NCBI GenBank assembly: GCA_002391275.1
Contig: DGSC01000066.1
Span: 41,378-55,733, forward strand
Direction: 5' to 3'
Length of the DNA: 14,356 nt
Origin: Prevotellaceae bacterium UBA4372
GTDB taxonomy: Bacteria; Bacteroidota; Bacteroidia; Bacteroidales; Bacteroidaceae
The position numbers were made by a program, and so were the translations under genes. The notes under the pieces are model-generated. The model had not been told where the DNA came from. It saw only the letters and a program-made list of their open reading frames with translations, and searched no databases. This document shows positions 1 through 8,063 of the stretch, one piece after another (positions within the stretch are counted from its first letter, which is position 1; each line of letters starts with the position of its first letter).

Positions 1-140
1 CCCACACGCCTAAGTGCATTTTTTTGCACGCATAATTGTACGGAGTGAAAGACATAATCAGAATTAATTATCAACGCAGTAATTAGTCTCGGGTATTTCG
101 CCTGTATTGTGGGGATTTTCACAACTATTTTTTTTGTTTG

Positions 141-172
141 TTTGGCCAGTTGGCGCCATTTGAGTAACTTTG
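141..172 (+). promoter_or_regulatory. Bacteroidetes-type promoter for ddh
   Basis: TTTG at 141-144 and TAACTTTG at 165-172 are 20 bp apart. They match the Bacteroidetes primary-sigma consensus (TTTG, about 19-21 bp, TAnnTTTG). Transcription would begin near 178-180 and leave an A-rich leader of about 48 nt before the ddh ATG, with no clear Shine-Dalgarno, as is normal in this phylum. Bases 1-140 show no gene. They hold only a short stem, GTGCA (14-18) with TGCAC (25-29) around a T6 loop, of unknown meaning. Confidence 0.7.
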
Positions 173-226
173 CAGCCGAACTAGAGATACCAGAACATGG
201 TTTTAACCCTTTAATTCACAAACACA

Positions 227-1126
227 ATGAAGAAGATTCGTGCAGCCGTAGTAGGCTACGGCAACATCGGAAAGTATGCGTTGGAGGCTCTCATCGAGGC
301 TCCTGATATGGAAGTGGCCGGCATTGTGCGCCGTCGTGGCGCCGAGGACCTGCCCAAGGAACTGGAAGGCTACAAGGTCGTGAAAGACATTCGTGAGCTG
401 GAAGCCGTAGACGTTGCCATCCTGGCCACGCCTACCCGTAGCGTTGAGGCTTACGCCAAGGACATTTTGGCTCTGGGCATCAACACCGTAGACTCGTTCG
501 ATATCCACACTCAGATCGTAGGACTGCGCCGCTCACTCGACGCTGCAGCCAAGGCCGGCGGTGCCGTAAGCATCATCTCGGCTGGCTGGGACCCAGGATC
601 GGACAGCGTAGTGCGCACCCTCATGGAGAGCTTAGCACCCAAAGGCATCACCTATACCAACTTCGGCCCCGGACGCTCGATGGGTCACTCGGTAGCTGTA
701 AGAGCCATCGACGGCGTGCGCGACGCACTGAGCGTAACGATACCTTTAGGCACAGGCATACATCGCCGCATGGTCTACGTTGAGCTGGAGGACGGCGCCG
801 ACTTCGAGAAAGTGAAGGCAGCCATACTCGCAGACCCCTATTTCGTCAACGACGAGACACACGTCAACCAGGTGGCTTGCGTCAAGGACCTCAACGACGT
901 AGGCCACGGAGTGAACCTCGTGCGCAAAGGCGTCAGCGGGCAGACCCACAACCAGCTCTTCGAGTTCAACATGAAGATCAACAACCCGGCACTGACGGCT
1001 CAGGTGCTGGTGAACGTGGCCCGTGCTTCGATGCGCCAGCAACCCGGCTGCTACACGATGATCGAGATTCCTGTCATCGACCTGCTTCCCGGCGATCGCG
1101 AAGAGATTGTCGGACACTTAGTATAA
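227..1126 (+). CDS. ddh: meso-diaminopimelate D-dehydrogenase
   Basis: Cytosolic enzyme that interconverts L-tetrahydrodipicolinate plus ammonia and meso-2,6-diaminopimelate using NADP(H). It is a one-step route to the peptidoglycan cross-linking residue and to lysine. The 299-residue length is close to the family's usual size. The N-terminus carries a Rossmann nucleotide-binding loop (G10-x-G12-x-x-G15 in VVGYGNIGK) followed by an arginine triplet at 35-37 that could contact the NADP 2'-phosphate (inference). Family-typical segments follow: SAGWDPGSDS at about 118-127, GPGRSMGHS at about 147-155, and a C-terminal stretch rich in Asn, His and Arg that resembles the substrate pocket. The ATG at 227 puts the Rossmann strand directly at the N-terminus, and a good promoter lies upstream. 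The gene is probably its own unit; ribF follows after 100 bp that contain a large inverted repeat. Confidence 0.93.
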   Translation: MKKIRAAVVGYGNIGKYALEALIEAPDMEVAGIVRRRGAEDLPKELEGYKVVKDIRELEAVDVAILATPTRSVEAYAKDILALGINTVDSFDIHTQIVGLRRSLDAAAKAGGAVSIISAGWDPGSDSVVRTLMESLAPKGITYTNFGPGRSMGHSVAVRAIDGVRDALSVTIPLGTGIHRRMVYVELEDGADFEKVKAAILADPYFVNDETHVNQVACVKDLNDVGHGVNLVRKGVSGQTHNQLFEFNMKINNPALTAQVLVNVARASMRQQPGCYTMIEIPVIDLLPGDREEIVGHLV

Positions 1127-1139
1127 AGTCAACATGTTC

Positions 1140-1233
1140 AATTCATAATGCATCATTCATAAAGCATCAAAGGCTTCGTAAAGAACCGCATTGCAACCTT
1201 GAATCATGAATTATGAATGATGGATTATGAATT
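1140..1233. repeat. 23-bp inverted repeat spanning the ddh-ribF gap
   Basis: The left arm (1140-1162) begins AATTCATAAT. The reverse complement of the right arm (1211-1233) matches it at 22 of 23 positions; the only difference is a G/C in the middle. The arms enclose a 48-nt spacer. The right arm contains the ribF ATG (1227-1229). The motif is built from ATTCAT / ATGAAT words, and a further copy of that word pattern (TCATGAATTATGAAT) runs into the right arm. It could act as an RNA hairpin occluding ribF initiation, as a terminator-like structure after ddh, or be a degenerate short mobile or repeat sequence. No target-site duplication was recognised. Confidence 0.75.
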
Positions 1234-2117
1234 CAAAATCAGTCTGTTCCATAGGCTTCTTCGACGGCGTGCACCGCGGCCATCGCTTCCTCATCCAGCA
1301 GGTACTGGATGAAGCAGCGAAGCGCAGTGCACGCTCTCTTCTGATCACTTTCGACCGTCATCCCCGTTCGGTATTTGCCCCCGATAGCGCACCGGCACTG
1401 ATCACTTCGGGCAGCGAGAAGATGGCATTGCTCAGGGCCACGGGTGTCGACGATGTCTTCGTCTTGCCCTTCGACCGCTCTATGGCTGCGCTGACGGCAC
1501 GCGAATTCATGGACAAGGTGCTGAAACAACAGTTGGGGGTGACGACGCTCGTCATCGGCTACGACCATCACTTCGGACGGCCGCAGGGCGAAAGCTTCGA
1601 CGACTATGTCTGCTTCGGACGCGAATTGGGCATCGAAGTAGTACGCGCCCAGGAACTTGAAGGGGAACATGTGAGCAGCTCTACCATACGCAAAGCTCTT
1701 TTGCAAGGCGACGTCGAGAGAGCCGCCCAACTGCTTGGACGCCAGTATGAATGGACGGGGCGCGTGGTGCACGGCCATGCCATAGGCCGCCAGCTTGGCT
1801 TTCCTACGGCAAACCTTGAGAGCGTAGAGCCCCAAAAGCTGTTGCCTGCACGCGGAGTATATGCCGTGAGGGTCAAGGACTGCGGCATAAATGCCATGCT
1901 CAACATCGGGCATCGCCCTACCCTCGACAATGGTAACGACGTGAGCATCGAAGCCCATCTGCTCGGCTTCGAAGGCAACCTCTACGACAAGGAACTGACC
2001 ATCGCCTTTGCCGCTCGCCTGCGTCAAGAACAGAAGTTTGGCAGCGAGGATGCCCTCAAAGAGCAGCTCTGGCTGGACAAGGAGAGGGCTGAGGCGATAC
2101 TGAAGGCGGAGGGCTGA
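1227..2117 (+). CDS. ribF: bifunctional riboflavin kinase / FMN adenylyltransferase
   Basis: Converts riboflavin to FMN and then FAD in the cytosol, with ATP for both steps. The protein has 296 residues. The N-terminal nucleotidyltransferase domain shows GFFDGVHRGH at 10-19 (the HxGH-type ATP site), a conserved GYDHHFGR at 111-118 and the SSSTIR motif at 150-155. The C-terminal riboflavin kinase domain shows GHAIGRQLGFPTANL at 183-197 and MLNIGHRPT at 224-232. The ATG at 1227 is the only usable start, because an in-frame TGA lies at 1218-1220. The N-terminus is therefore shorter than in many RibF proteins, which have roughly 10-15 more residues before the GFFDGVH loop. The start codon sits inside one arm of the inverted repeat. 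No Shine-Dalgarno or clear promoter was seen. Confidence 0.95.
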   Translation: MNSKSVCSIGFFDGVHRGHRFLIQQVLDEAAKRSARSLLITFDRHPRSVFAPDSAPALITSGSEKMALLRATGVDDVFVLPFDRSMAALTAREFMDKVLKQQLGVTTLVIGYDHHFGRPQGESFDDYVCFGRELGIEVVRAQELEGEHVSSSTIRKALLQGDVERAAQLLGRQYEWTGRVVHGHAIGRQLGFPTANLESVEPQKLLPARGVYAVRVKDCGINAMLNIGHRPTLDNGNDVSIEAHLLGFEGNLYDKELTIAFAARLRQEQKFGSEDALKEQLWLDKERAEAILKAEG

Positions 2118-2135
2118 AGCGCAAAAGATTAGCGA

Positions 2136-2169
2136 GAGGGGTTGCGACAGAGTCGCAACAGACAGGACA
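2136..2169. repeat. palindromic repeat element, copy 1
   Basis: GTTGCGAC (2141-2148), loop AGA, GTCGCAAC (2152-2159): a perfect 8-bp stem with a 3-nt loop. The flanks (AGGGG before, ARACAGRAC after) are shared with the copy near the window's right end at 14300-14318. It lies 23 bp after the ribF stop. No U-tract follows, so it is not a classical terminator. Downstream, AGCAACTGA occurs twice (2171-2179 and 2194-2202), 23 bp apart. Confidence 0.85.
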
Positions 2170-2207
2170 AAGCAACTGAATATTATCTTACAGAGCAACT
2201 GAGTAGT

Positions 2208-3014
2208 ATGATGGACGGAAAACGCAAAAAATGGTGGGTGTATATCCTGCTGTTCTTCGTGAGCCAGCTGGCAGCCGTAGGCATGACAATGGTCTTGAAG
2301 ACAACCAAAAGAACTCTAACAGAAGGCATGGAGTGGACTTTAGTGCCGGCCCTGTTTGCGGCCAACGCTTTAGCGATTGCCCTTTTCTTTGCCTACAGGC
2401 CTGAAAGCATCACGTGGAAAGGCACGGTTCAAGGTCTGTGTGGCCGCAAAGGCCGTCGCACATTACTCATGTTTCTTACGGCCTTGCCATTAATCGCACT
2501 TGTGAACATCATTCAGGAAGTTTTCTTCCCCGAGCTTCCCGACCTCGTAGGCGAGGAGAACTTCAAGGCAATCATGCACAACCCGCTCGGGCTGCTGACG
2601 GTGGCCATATTGGGACCTATCGCCGAGGAGCTGCTGTTCAGAGGCGGCGTACAGACCGACTTCAGCCGACACCACTCAGACCAAGGCTGGTTCGTGCCCA
2701 TAGCCTTCAGCGCTTTGGTCTTCTCGCTCGTCCACATGAACCCGGCCCAGTTGCCCATAGCGTTCATCCTTGGATTGGTTCTCGGCTTCGCCTATTGGTG
2801 GACGGGCTCGCTCGCAGCACCCATCTGCATCCACGTCTTCAACAACTCGTTCGCCTGTCTTTTGTCCTACCTTTCGCCCGACGACGACAGCATCGTCAGC
2901 TTCTTGGGCGGCAGCACCGGAACAGGTGTCACGGCCATCATTTGCGTTTTTTGGCTATACCTTGCCCTACGACAAGTGCACAAAGAAGGCTTAGGCAGCC
3001 TTGAAAAGGGCTAA
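2208..3014 (+). CDS. CPBP family intramembrane metalloprotease-like protein (CAAX protease / Abi family)
   Basis: Polytopic inner-membrane protein of the CPBP (Rce1-like) family. Characterised members are glutamate-type intramembrane proteases, but the substrate of this one cannot be told from sequence. Counting from the ATG at 2208 (268 residues), the family motifs are all present: EExxxR (E140, E141, R145 in AEELLFRGG), FxxxH (F172-H176 in FSLVH) and HxxxN (H209 and N213 in HVFNN). Hydrophobic segments lie at about 10-28, 46-62, 86-102, 127-137, 163-176, 183-197 and near the C-terminus. The reading frame is open back to a TTG at 2142, but that codon lies inside the palindromic repeat, so ATG 2208 (or the next codon, 2211) is preferred. 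After the stop there is only an A6/T7 stretch at about 3012-3027, a weak terminator candidate. Confidence 0.85.
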   Translation: MMDGKRKKWWVYILLFFVSQLAAVGMTMVLKTTKRTLTEGMEWTLVPALFAANALAIALFFAYRPESITWKGTVQGLCGRKGRRTLLMFLTALPLIALVNIIQEVFFPELPDLVGEENFKAIMHNPLGLLTVAILGPIAEELLFRGGVQTDFSRHHSDQGWFVPIAFSALVFSLVHMNPAQLPIAFILGLVLGFAYWWTGSLAAPICIHVFNNSFACLLSYLSPDDDSIVSFLGGSTGTGVTAIICVFWLYLALRQVHKEGLGSLEKG

Positions 3015-3062
3015 AAAATGTTTTTTTATAAATAATTAATGTGTACTTCTGTATTTTTTATG

Positions 3063-3070
3063 TAGTTTTG
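3063..3070 (+). promoter_or_regulatory. Probable -7 promoter element for topA
   Basis: TAGTTTTG matches the Bacteroidetes TAnnTTTG element and lies 29 bp before the topA ATG in an AT-rich gap. No good TTTG -33 element is visible at the expected spacing (only TGTG around 3040-3043), so this is weaker than the ddh site. Confidence 0.5.
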
Positions 3071-3099
3071 CCGCCAAATTTCGACAAAACACATAAACA

Positions 3100-5484
3100 A
3101 TGCCAACGAATCTTGTTATCGTAGAGTCTCCGGCCAAGGCCAAAACTATTGAAAAGTTCCTTGGAAAAGACTACAAAGTGATGTCGTCCTACGGACACAT
3201 CCGCGACTTGAAAAAGCATAGCTTCAGTATCGACACCGACACGTTCATGCCTCAATATGAGGTGCCGTCCGACAAGTCAAATATCGTTTCTCAACTAAAG
3301 ACGAACGCCAAGAAAGCCGATGTAGTGTGGCTTGCATCCGATGAGGACCGCGAAGGAGAGGCTATAGCATGGCACTTGCAGGAAGTGCTCAAGCTAAACC
3401 CCGAGGACACGAAGCGCATCGTCTTCCACGAAATCACCAAACCCGCTATCCTTGCTGCCATAAAACAACCGCGCAAGATTGACCTCGGACTGGTGAACGC
3501 CCAGCAGGCAAGGCGCGTACTCGACCGCATCGTTGGCTTCAAGCTCTCACCCGTGCTCTGGCGCAAGGTAAAGCCCAATCTCAGTGCCGGACGTGTGCAA
3601 AGCGTAGCCGTACGCCTCATCGTAGAGCGGGAACGAGAAGTGCAGGCCTTCGAGCCTGAAGCATTCTACCGCATCACGGCTCAATTCACCCAAAACGGAG
3701 GAGCCACCTTTAGGGCAGAGCTGAACAAACGTTTCCAGACACAGGCAGAAGCACGGGCTTTCCTCGAAAGCATCAAAGGCGCTACATTCACCATCGAAGA
3801 CATTCAGACGCGCCCCGTTCACCGTTCACCCGCACCGCCCTTCACTACGAGCACCCTGCAACAAGAGGCTGCACACAAATTAGGCCTGCCCGTGTCGCAG
3901 ACGATGCTCATCGCACAGCACTTATACGAGAGCGGACTCATCACGTACATGCGTACTGATAGCCTCAACCTCTCAAAGCTCGCACTTGGAGCAAGCCGCA
4001 CGGTCATCTCCGAGACAATGGGCGAAGAGTATGTCAAGATCCGCCAGTACCACACTTCGAGCAAGGGCGCACAAGAGGCGCACGAAGCCATACGCCCCAC
4101 ATACATGGATCGCTCGGAGCTCACAGGCAATCAGATTCAAGGAACATCGGCAGGCACTCGCGGGCAACAAGAACGCCGCCTCTACGAGCTCATCTGGAAA
4201 CGCACCATCGCCAGCCAGATGGCCGACGCAGAACTGGAAAAGACAAATGTAACGATTGCCATCGACGGACACGAAGAAAAGTTCGTGGCTACGGGTGAAG
4301 TGATTAAATTCGACGGCTTCCTCAAGGTGTATCGCGACAACGAAAACAACGAGAATGCCGACAACACCGAAAACTCGGAAAGCACGGCCATCCTGCCGAC
4401 TTTCACCCAAGGCGAGACCGTAAAGCGCATAGAGATTCAAGCCATCGAGCGCTTCACACAACGCCCACCACGCTACAACGAAGCAAGCCTCGTACGCAAA
4501 CTTGAGGAACTGGGCATCGGTCGCCCTTCAACCTACGCACCTACCATCAGCACTATTCAACAGCGCGAGTATGTGGCCAAAAACGACAAAGGTGGCGAGG
4601 AACGCATCTACCATACGCTCACACTGACAGACAACAGCATAGAAACCGCAACCCACAACATCACCTTAGGCGCTGAACGCGGCCGACTCGTACCCACCGA
4701 CACGGGTATCGTCGTCAATGACTTCCTCATGCAGTACTTCCCGTCGATCATGGATTACAACTTCACGGCGGATGTCGAGAAAGAATTTGATGCCATAGCC
4801 GACGGCAAGGAAGAGTGGCAAGGAATGATACGCAAATTCTACGACGAGCTGGAACCTCTCGTAGAATCGACAATGAATAGCAAAAATGAGCTGCGAGCCG
4901 GCGAACGACTGCTCGGCAACGACCCTAAAACCGGTCTTCCCGTAAGCGTCAAGATCGGCCGATTCGGCCCTGTAGCCCAGCTCGGCGTAGCAGGCGAGAA
5001 AGAGAAGCCGCGCTTTGCACAGCTTCGTAAAGGCCAAAGTATAGAAACCATCACACTCGAAGAGGTGCTCGAACTGTTCAGACTGCCCCGAACATTAGGA
5101 CAGTTCGAGGGCGACGATGTCGTCGTAGGCATAGGACGCTATGGCTACTATGTCCTCAACCAGAAGAAATTCGTTTCCATACCCGACAACCTCGATCCTT
5201 TCAGCCTCTCACTCGAGCAGGCCATCCAGCTGATTGAGGCCAAGCGGCAAAACGAAACAGACCGCCACATCAAGAGCTTTGACGAAGAGCCCGAGCTGGA
5301 AATCATCAATGGCCGATTCGGACCATACATCGTCTACAAGGGCTCGAACTACTACCTCACCAAGCCCATGCAGAAACGGGCAGCCGAGCTCACGCTCGAC
5401 GAATGCCGTGAAGTAATACGCGAACAAGACGAGAAGCCAAAGAGCGCTACTACAGGCCGGCGCCGATATAGCCGCCGCAAATAA
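3100..5484 (+). CDS. topA: DNA topoisomerase I (type IA)
   Basis: Relaxes negative supercoils by single-strand passage through a 5'-phosphotyrosine intermediate. The protein has 794 residues. The Toprim domain starts at the N-terminus (IVESPAKAKTIEK at 7-19 with catalytic-type E9; SDEDREGEAIAWHL at 80-93 with the metal-binding DxDxE-type acids). The active-site tyrosine is Y283 in ITYMRTDS. GIGRPSTYAPT at 472-482 is a core motif. The C-terminus has no zinc-finger cysteines (a single Cys, C769). Instead there are repeats of the GRFGPxxxxG type (about 620-629, GRYGYYV at 679-685, GRFGPYIVYKG at 738-748), followed by a basic tail ending RRRYSRRK. An Asn/Glu-rich low-complexity insert lies at about 413-428. 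The ATG at 3100 puts the Toprim strand at the start. aroK follows 8 bp after the stop, so the two are probably cotranscribed. Confidence 0.96.
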   Translation: MPTNLVIVESPAKAKTIEKFLGKDYKVMSSYGHIRDLKKHSFSIDTDTFMPQYEVPSDKSNIVSQLKTNAKKADVVWLASDEDREGEAIAWHLQEVLKLNPEDTKRIVFHEITKPAILAAIKQPRKIDLGLVNAQQARRVLDRIVGFKLSPVLWRKVKPNLSAGRVQSVAVRLIVEREREVQAFEPEAFYRITAQFTQNGGATFRAELNKRFQTQAEARAFLESIKGATFTIEDIQTRPVHRSPAPPFTTSTLQQEAAHKLGLPVSQTMLIAQHLYESGLITYMRTDSLNLSKLALGASRTVISETMGEEYVKIRQYHTSSKGAQEAHEAIRPTYMDRSELTGNQIQGTSAGTRGQQERRLYELIWKRTIASQMADAELEKTNVTIAIDGHEEKFVATGEVIKFDGFLKVYRDNENNENADNTENSESTAILPTFTQGETVKRIEIQAIERFTQRPPRYNEASLVRKLEELGIGRPSTYAPTISTIQQREYVAKNDKGGEERIYHTLTLTDNSIETATHNITLGAERGRLVPTDTGIVVNDFLMQYFPSIMDYNFTADVEKEFDAIADGKEEWQGMIRKFYDELEPLVESTMNSKNELRAGERLLGNDPKTGLPVSVKIGRFGPVAQLGVAGEKEKPRFAQLRKGQSIETITLEEVLELFRLPRTLGQFEGDDVVVGIGRYGYYVLNQKKFVSIPDNLDPFSLSLEQAIQLIEAKRQNETDRHIKSFDEEPELEIINGRFGPYIVYKGSNYYLTKPMQKRAAELTLDECREVIREQDEKPKSATTGRRRYSRRK

Positions 5485-5492
5485 TCCACACT

Positions 5493-6020
5493 ATGATCAG
5501 AATCATTCTCATAGGCTACATGGGAGCCGGCAAGACGACTGTAGGGAAGGCCTTGGCAGCAGAGTTAGGCGTAACCTTCTACGACCTGGACTGGTACATC
5601 ACCATGCGCTACCGCAAAAGCGTTCCCGAAATATTCGCCGAACGCGGCGAGGAAGGCTTTCGCGACCTGGAACAACGGATGCTTCACGAGGTAGCTGAAT
5701 TCGAAAATGTAGTTGTGAGTTGCGGAGGTGGCACACCGTGCTTCTTTGACAACATGGACTATATGAATTCACTGGCCGACACCATTTACCTCAAAGCCAA
5801 ACCTGAAGTGCTGGCACAGCACCTGCGTATGGGCAAAGGCAAACGGCCGCTGCTCGAAGGCAAATCACCCGAAGAACTGGAAGACTATATCCGGGAGATG
5901 CTCGTCAGTCGGGAACCCTTCTACAATCAGGCAAAACATACCATAGATGTAAGCCTCCTTGATACTGAGAGCAAAATACGAGACAGCGTCACCCTCATAC
6001 GCGAGATGCTGAAAATATAA
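5493..6020 (+). CDS. aroK: shikimate kinase
   Basis: Phosphorylates shikimate at the 3-OH with ATP, the fifth step of the chorismate pathway to aromatic amino acids; cytosolic. At 175 residues it is of normal size. The Walker A loop is GYMGAGKTT at 8-16. D31 and D33 (FYDLDWYI) correspond to the Mg/shikimate-binding aspartates. FRDLE at 56-60 has the substrate-binding arginine R57. The GGG of SCGGGTP (78-80) binds shikimate. The lid arginine is R118 (KGKRPLL) and the adenine-side arginine is R140 (SREPFYNQA). It follows topA by 8 bp and shows no promoter of its own. The 127 bp after it contain a nested hairpin before speA. Confidence 0.95.
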   Translation: MIRIILIGYMGAGKTTVGKALAAELGVTFYDLDWYITMRYRKSVPEIFAERGEEGFRDLEQRMLHEVAEFENVVVSCGGGTPCFFDNMDYMNSLADTIYLKAKPEVLAQHLRMGKGKRPLLEGKSPEELEDYIREMLVSREPFYNQAKHTIDVSLLDTESKIRDSVTLIREMLKI

Positions 6021-6029
6021 TCAAAAAAG

Positions 6030-6089
6030 GCACGGACTACCCAGCTTTCACAGCTCCTTTTTTCTGTGATTCGCCCGAAGAAGCCGTGC
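6030..6089 (+). promoter_or_regulatory. Nested hairpin in the aroK-speA gap
   Basis: An outer stem GCACGG (6030-6035) pairs with CCGTGC (6084-6089). Inside it TCACAG (6048-6053) pairs with CTGTGA (6064-6069) around a T-rich 10-nt loop. The structure sits between the aroK stop and the speA ATG. It could be a processing or attenuation structure, or a speA leader element. No U-tract follows the outer stem, so it is not a simple terminator. No recognised riboswitch fold is claimed. Confidence 0.4.
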
Positions 6090-6147
6090 GATGTCTGTGA
6101 GAGGAAAACATTAAGCGTGTAATTCGAGACTAAAAAAGACAACAATA

Positions 6148-8040
6148 ATGAAGAAATGGCGCATAGAAGACTCTGAAGAACTTTACAACATTAAAGGATG
6201 GGGAGTCAATTACTTCGGCATAAACGAGAAAGGTCACGTCTACGTCAGCCCCAAGAAGAACGGGGTGCAAGTGGACTTGAAGGAAGTGGTAGACGAACTG
6301 GCAACCCGCCACGTCACGGCTCCTATGCTACTACGTTTCCCCGATATCCTCGACAACCGTATCGAGAAGACCGACGAATGCTTCCGCAAGGCCGCAAAGG
6401 AGTACGACTATAAGGCCGAGCATTTCATCATCTTTCCCATCAAGGTCAACCAGATGCGCCCTGTCGTAGAAGAAATCATCAGCCACGGCAAGCGCTACAA
6501 CCTTGGTCTGGAAGCAGGTTCTAAGCCTGAGCTTCATGCTGTGCTGGCCACGAATATGGATTCCGACAGCCTCATTATCTGCAATGGCCACAAGGACCAA
6601 AACTTCATCGAGCTTGCGCTGTTGGCACAGAAGATGGGCAAGCGCGTGTTCCTCGTGATAGAGAAATTGCCTGAGCTGCGAATCATCGCAGAAACGGCTC
6701 AGCGGCTGGGAGTGCGCCCCAACCTTGGCATACGCATCAAATTGGCCGCTAACGGCAGCGGAAAATGGAGTGAGAGCGGAGGCGACGCTTCAAAGTTCGG
6801 ACTTAACTCTTCCGAGTTGCTCATGGCCCTGCAAATGCTTGATGAAATGGGGCTGCGCGACTGTCTGAGGCTACTCCACTTCCATATTGGCAGCCAAATT
6901 ACGAAGATTCGACGGATCTCGACTGCCCTGCGCGAGGCTGCACAGTTCTATGTACAGCTCCATGCCATGGGCTTCGGCATCGAATTTATCGACTGTGGCG
7001 GCGGTCTGGGCGTCGACTACGACGGCACACGCTCAAGCAACAGCGAGTCGAGCGTCAACTACAGCATTCAGGAATATGTGAACGACTGCGTCTATACCCT
7101 TGTTGAAGCAGCCAACCAGAACGGCATACCACATCCGAACATCATCACCGAGGGCGGCCGCTCGCTGACCGCACATCACAGCGTACTTGTGGTAGACGTC
7201 ATGGAGAGTGTAACGGCGCCTAAGATGCCCGAGGACTTCCAACCGGCCGAGAGCGACCACAAGCTGGTGCATGACCTGACAGAGATATGGGACAAGTTAT
7301 CCTCTCGCTCTCTTCTCGAGGACTGGCATGACGCACAAGACATACGTGAGGAGGCCCTCGACCTCTTCCGCCACGGCATCATCGACCTGAAGACACGCGC
7401 CCAGATAGAGTCTCTTTACTGGGCTATAAGCCACGAAGTAGCTGAATTGGCCCATCATCAGAAGCATGTTCCCGATGAGTTGCGAGCCTTAGACAAACAG
7501 ATGGCCGACAAATATTTCTGCAATTTCTCACTCTTTCAGTCGATGCCCGACTCCTGGGCGCTTGACCAGCTGTTCCCCATCATGCCCATCGATCGCCTCA
7601 ATGAGCAACCTACGCGCAGCGCCACCCTCCAGGACATCACCTGCGACAGCGACGGAAAGATAACCACCTACGTCAACGGAGGCCATCAGACAAACTATAT
7701 CCCGCTGCATCCCGTACGTGCAGAAGAACACTACTACATAGGCGTCTTCCTCGTAGGAGCCTATCAGGAGATTTTAGGCAACATGCACAATCTCTTTGGC
7801 GACACCAACGCCGTGCACATCACCGTAGGGCGCGATAGCTACGACATAGAGCAAGTCATCGACGGCGAAACAGTGGCCGACGTGCTTGAATACGTGCAGT
7901 ACGACCCCAAGAAGCTGGTGCGACGCCTTGAGATATGGGTGAGCCGTGCGGTGCAGGATGGGAAAATCACCGAAGCCGAGGGCAAAGAGTTCATCAGCAA
8001 CTACCGCGCAGGTCTTTACGGATATACCTATTTAGAGTAA
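6148..8040 (+). CDS. speA: biosynthetic arginine decarboxylase
   Basis: PLP-dependent fold III decarboxylase that converts L-arginine to agmatine and CO2, the entry to putrescine and spermidine synthesis through agmatine. The length of 630 residues matches SpeA and is much longer than ornithine or diaminopimelate decarboxylases. The PLP Schiff-base lysine is K99 in FPIKVNQMRPV. HFHIGSQ is at 244-250, the glycine loop GGGLGVDYDG at 284-293 and EGGR at 335-338. A helical insert typical of SpeA lies at about 370-460. The second catalytic motif has C499 in DITCDSDG, and GAYQEILGNMHNLFGD is at 537-552. The ATG at 6148 gives the normal N-terminus. argB follows after 23 bp, so arginine use and arginine synthesis genes are adjacent and probably cotranscribed. 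Confidence 0.96.
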   Translation: MKKWRIEDSEELYNIKGWGVNYFGINEKGHVYVSPKKNGVQVDLKEVVDELATRHVTAPMLLRFPDILDNRIEKTDECFRKAAKEYDYKAEHFIIFPIKVNQMRPVVEEIISHGKRYNLGLEAGSKPELHAVLATNMDSDSLIICNGHKDQNFIELALLAQKMGKRVFLVIEKLPELRIIAETAQRLGVRPNLGIRIKLAANGSGKWSESGGDASKFGLNSSELLMALQMLDEMGLRDCLRLLHFHIGSQITKIRRISTALREAAQFYVQLHAMGFGIEFIDCGGGLGVDYDGTRSSNSESSVNYSIQEYVNDCVYTLVEAANQNGIPHPNIITEGGRSLTAHHSVLVVDVMESVTAPKMPEDFQPAESDHKLVHDLTEIWDKLSSRSLLEDWHDAQDIREEALDLFRHGIIDLKTRAQIESLYWAISHEVAELAHHQKHVPDELRALDKQMADKYFCNFSLFQSMPDSWALDQLFPIMPIDRLNEQPTRSATLQDITCDSDGKITTYVNGGHQTNYIPLHPVRAEEHYYIGVFLVGAYQEILGNMHNLFGDTNAVHITVGRDSYDIEQVIDGETVADVLEYVQYDPKKLVRRLEIWVSRAVQDGKITEAEGKEFISNYRAGLYGYTYLE

Positions 8041-8063
8041 TTAAGAATAAAGAGATAGGATTA

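Noticed and set aside
1..226. Possible small gene or RNA upstream of ddh
   Set aside because: The only open frame (109-306) runs across the ddh promoter into ddh in another frame; no tRNA or conserved fold was recognised.
1239..2198. 319-codon open frame on the minus strand opposite ribF
   Set aside because: Lies entirely across ribF, which has full domain motifs. The antisense product has no recognisable domain and is Cys/Ala/Leu-rich, as expected of a shadow frame in this codon usage.
2142..2207. TTG-initiated N-terminal extension of the CPBP protein
   Set aside because: The TTG and following codons are the palindromic repeat itself; the ATG pair at 2208/2211 precedes the first membrane segment directly.
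7935..8063. 43-residue N-terminal extension of ArgB
   Set aside because: It lies within the speA coding region in another frame; ATG 8064 puts the first family strand at the N-terminus.
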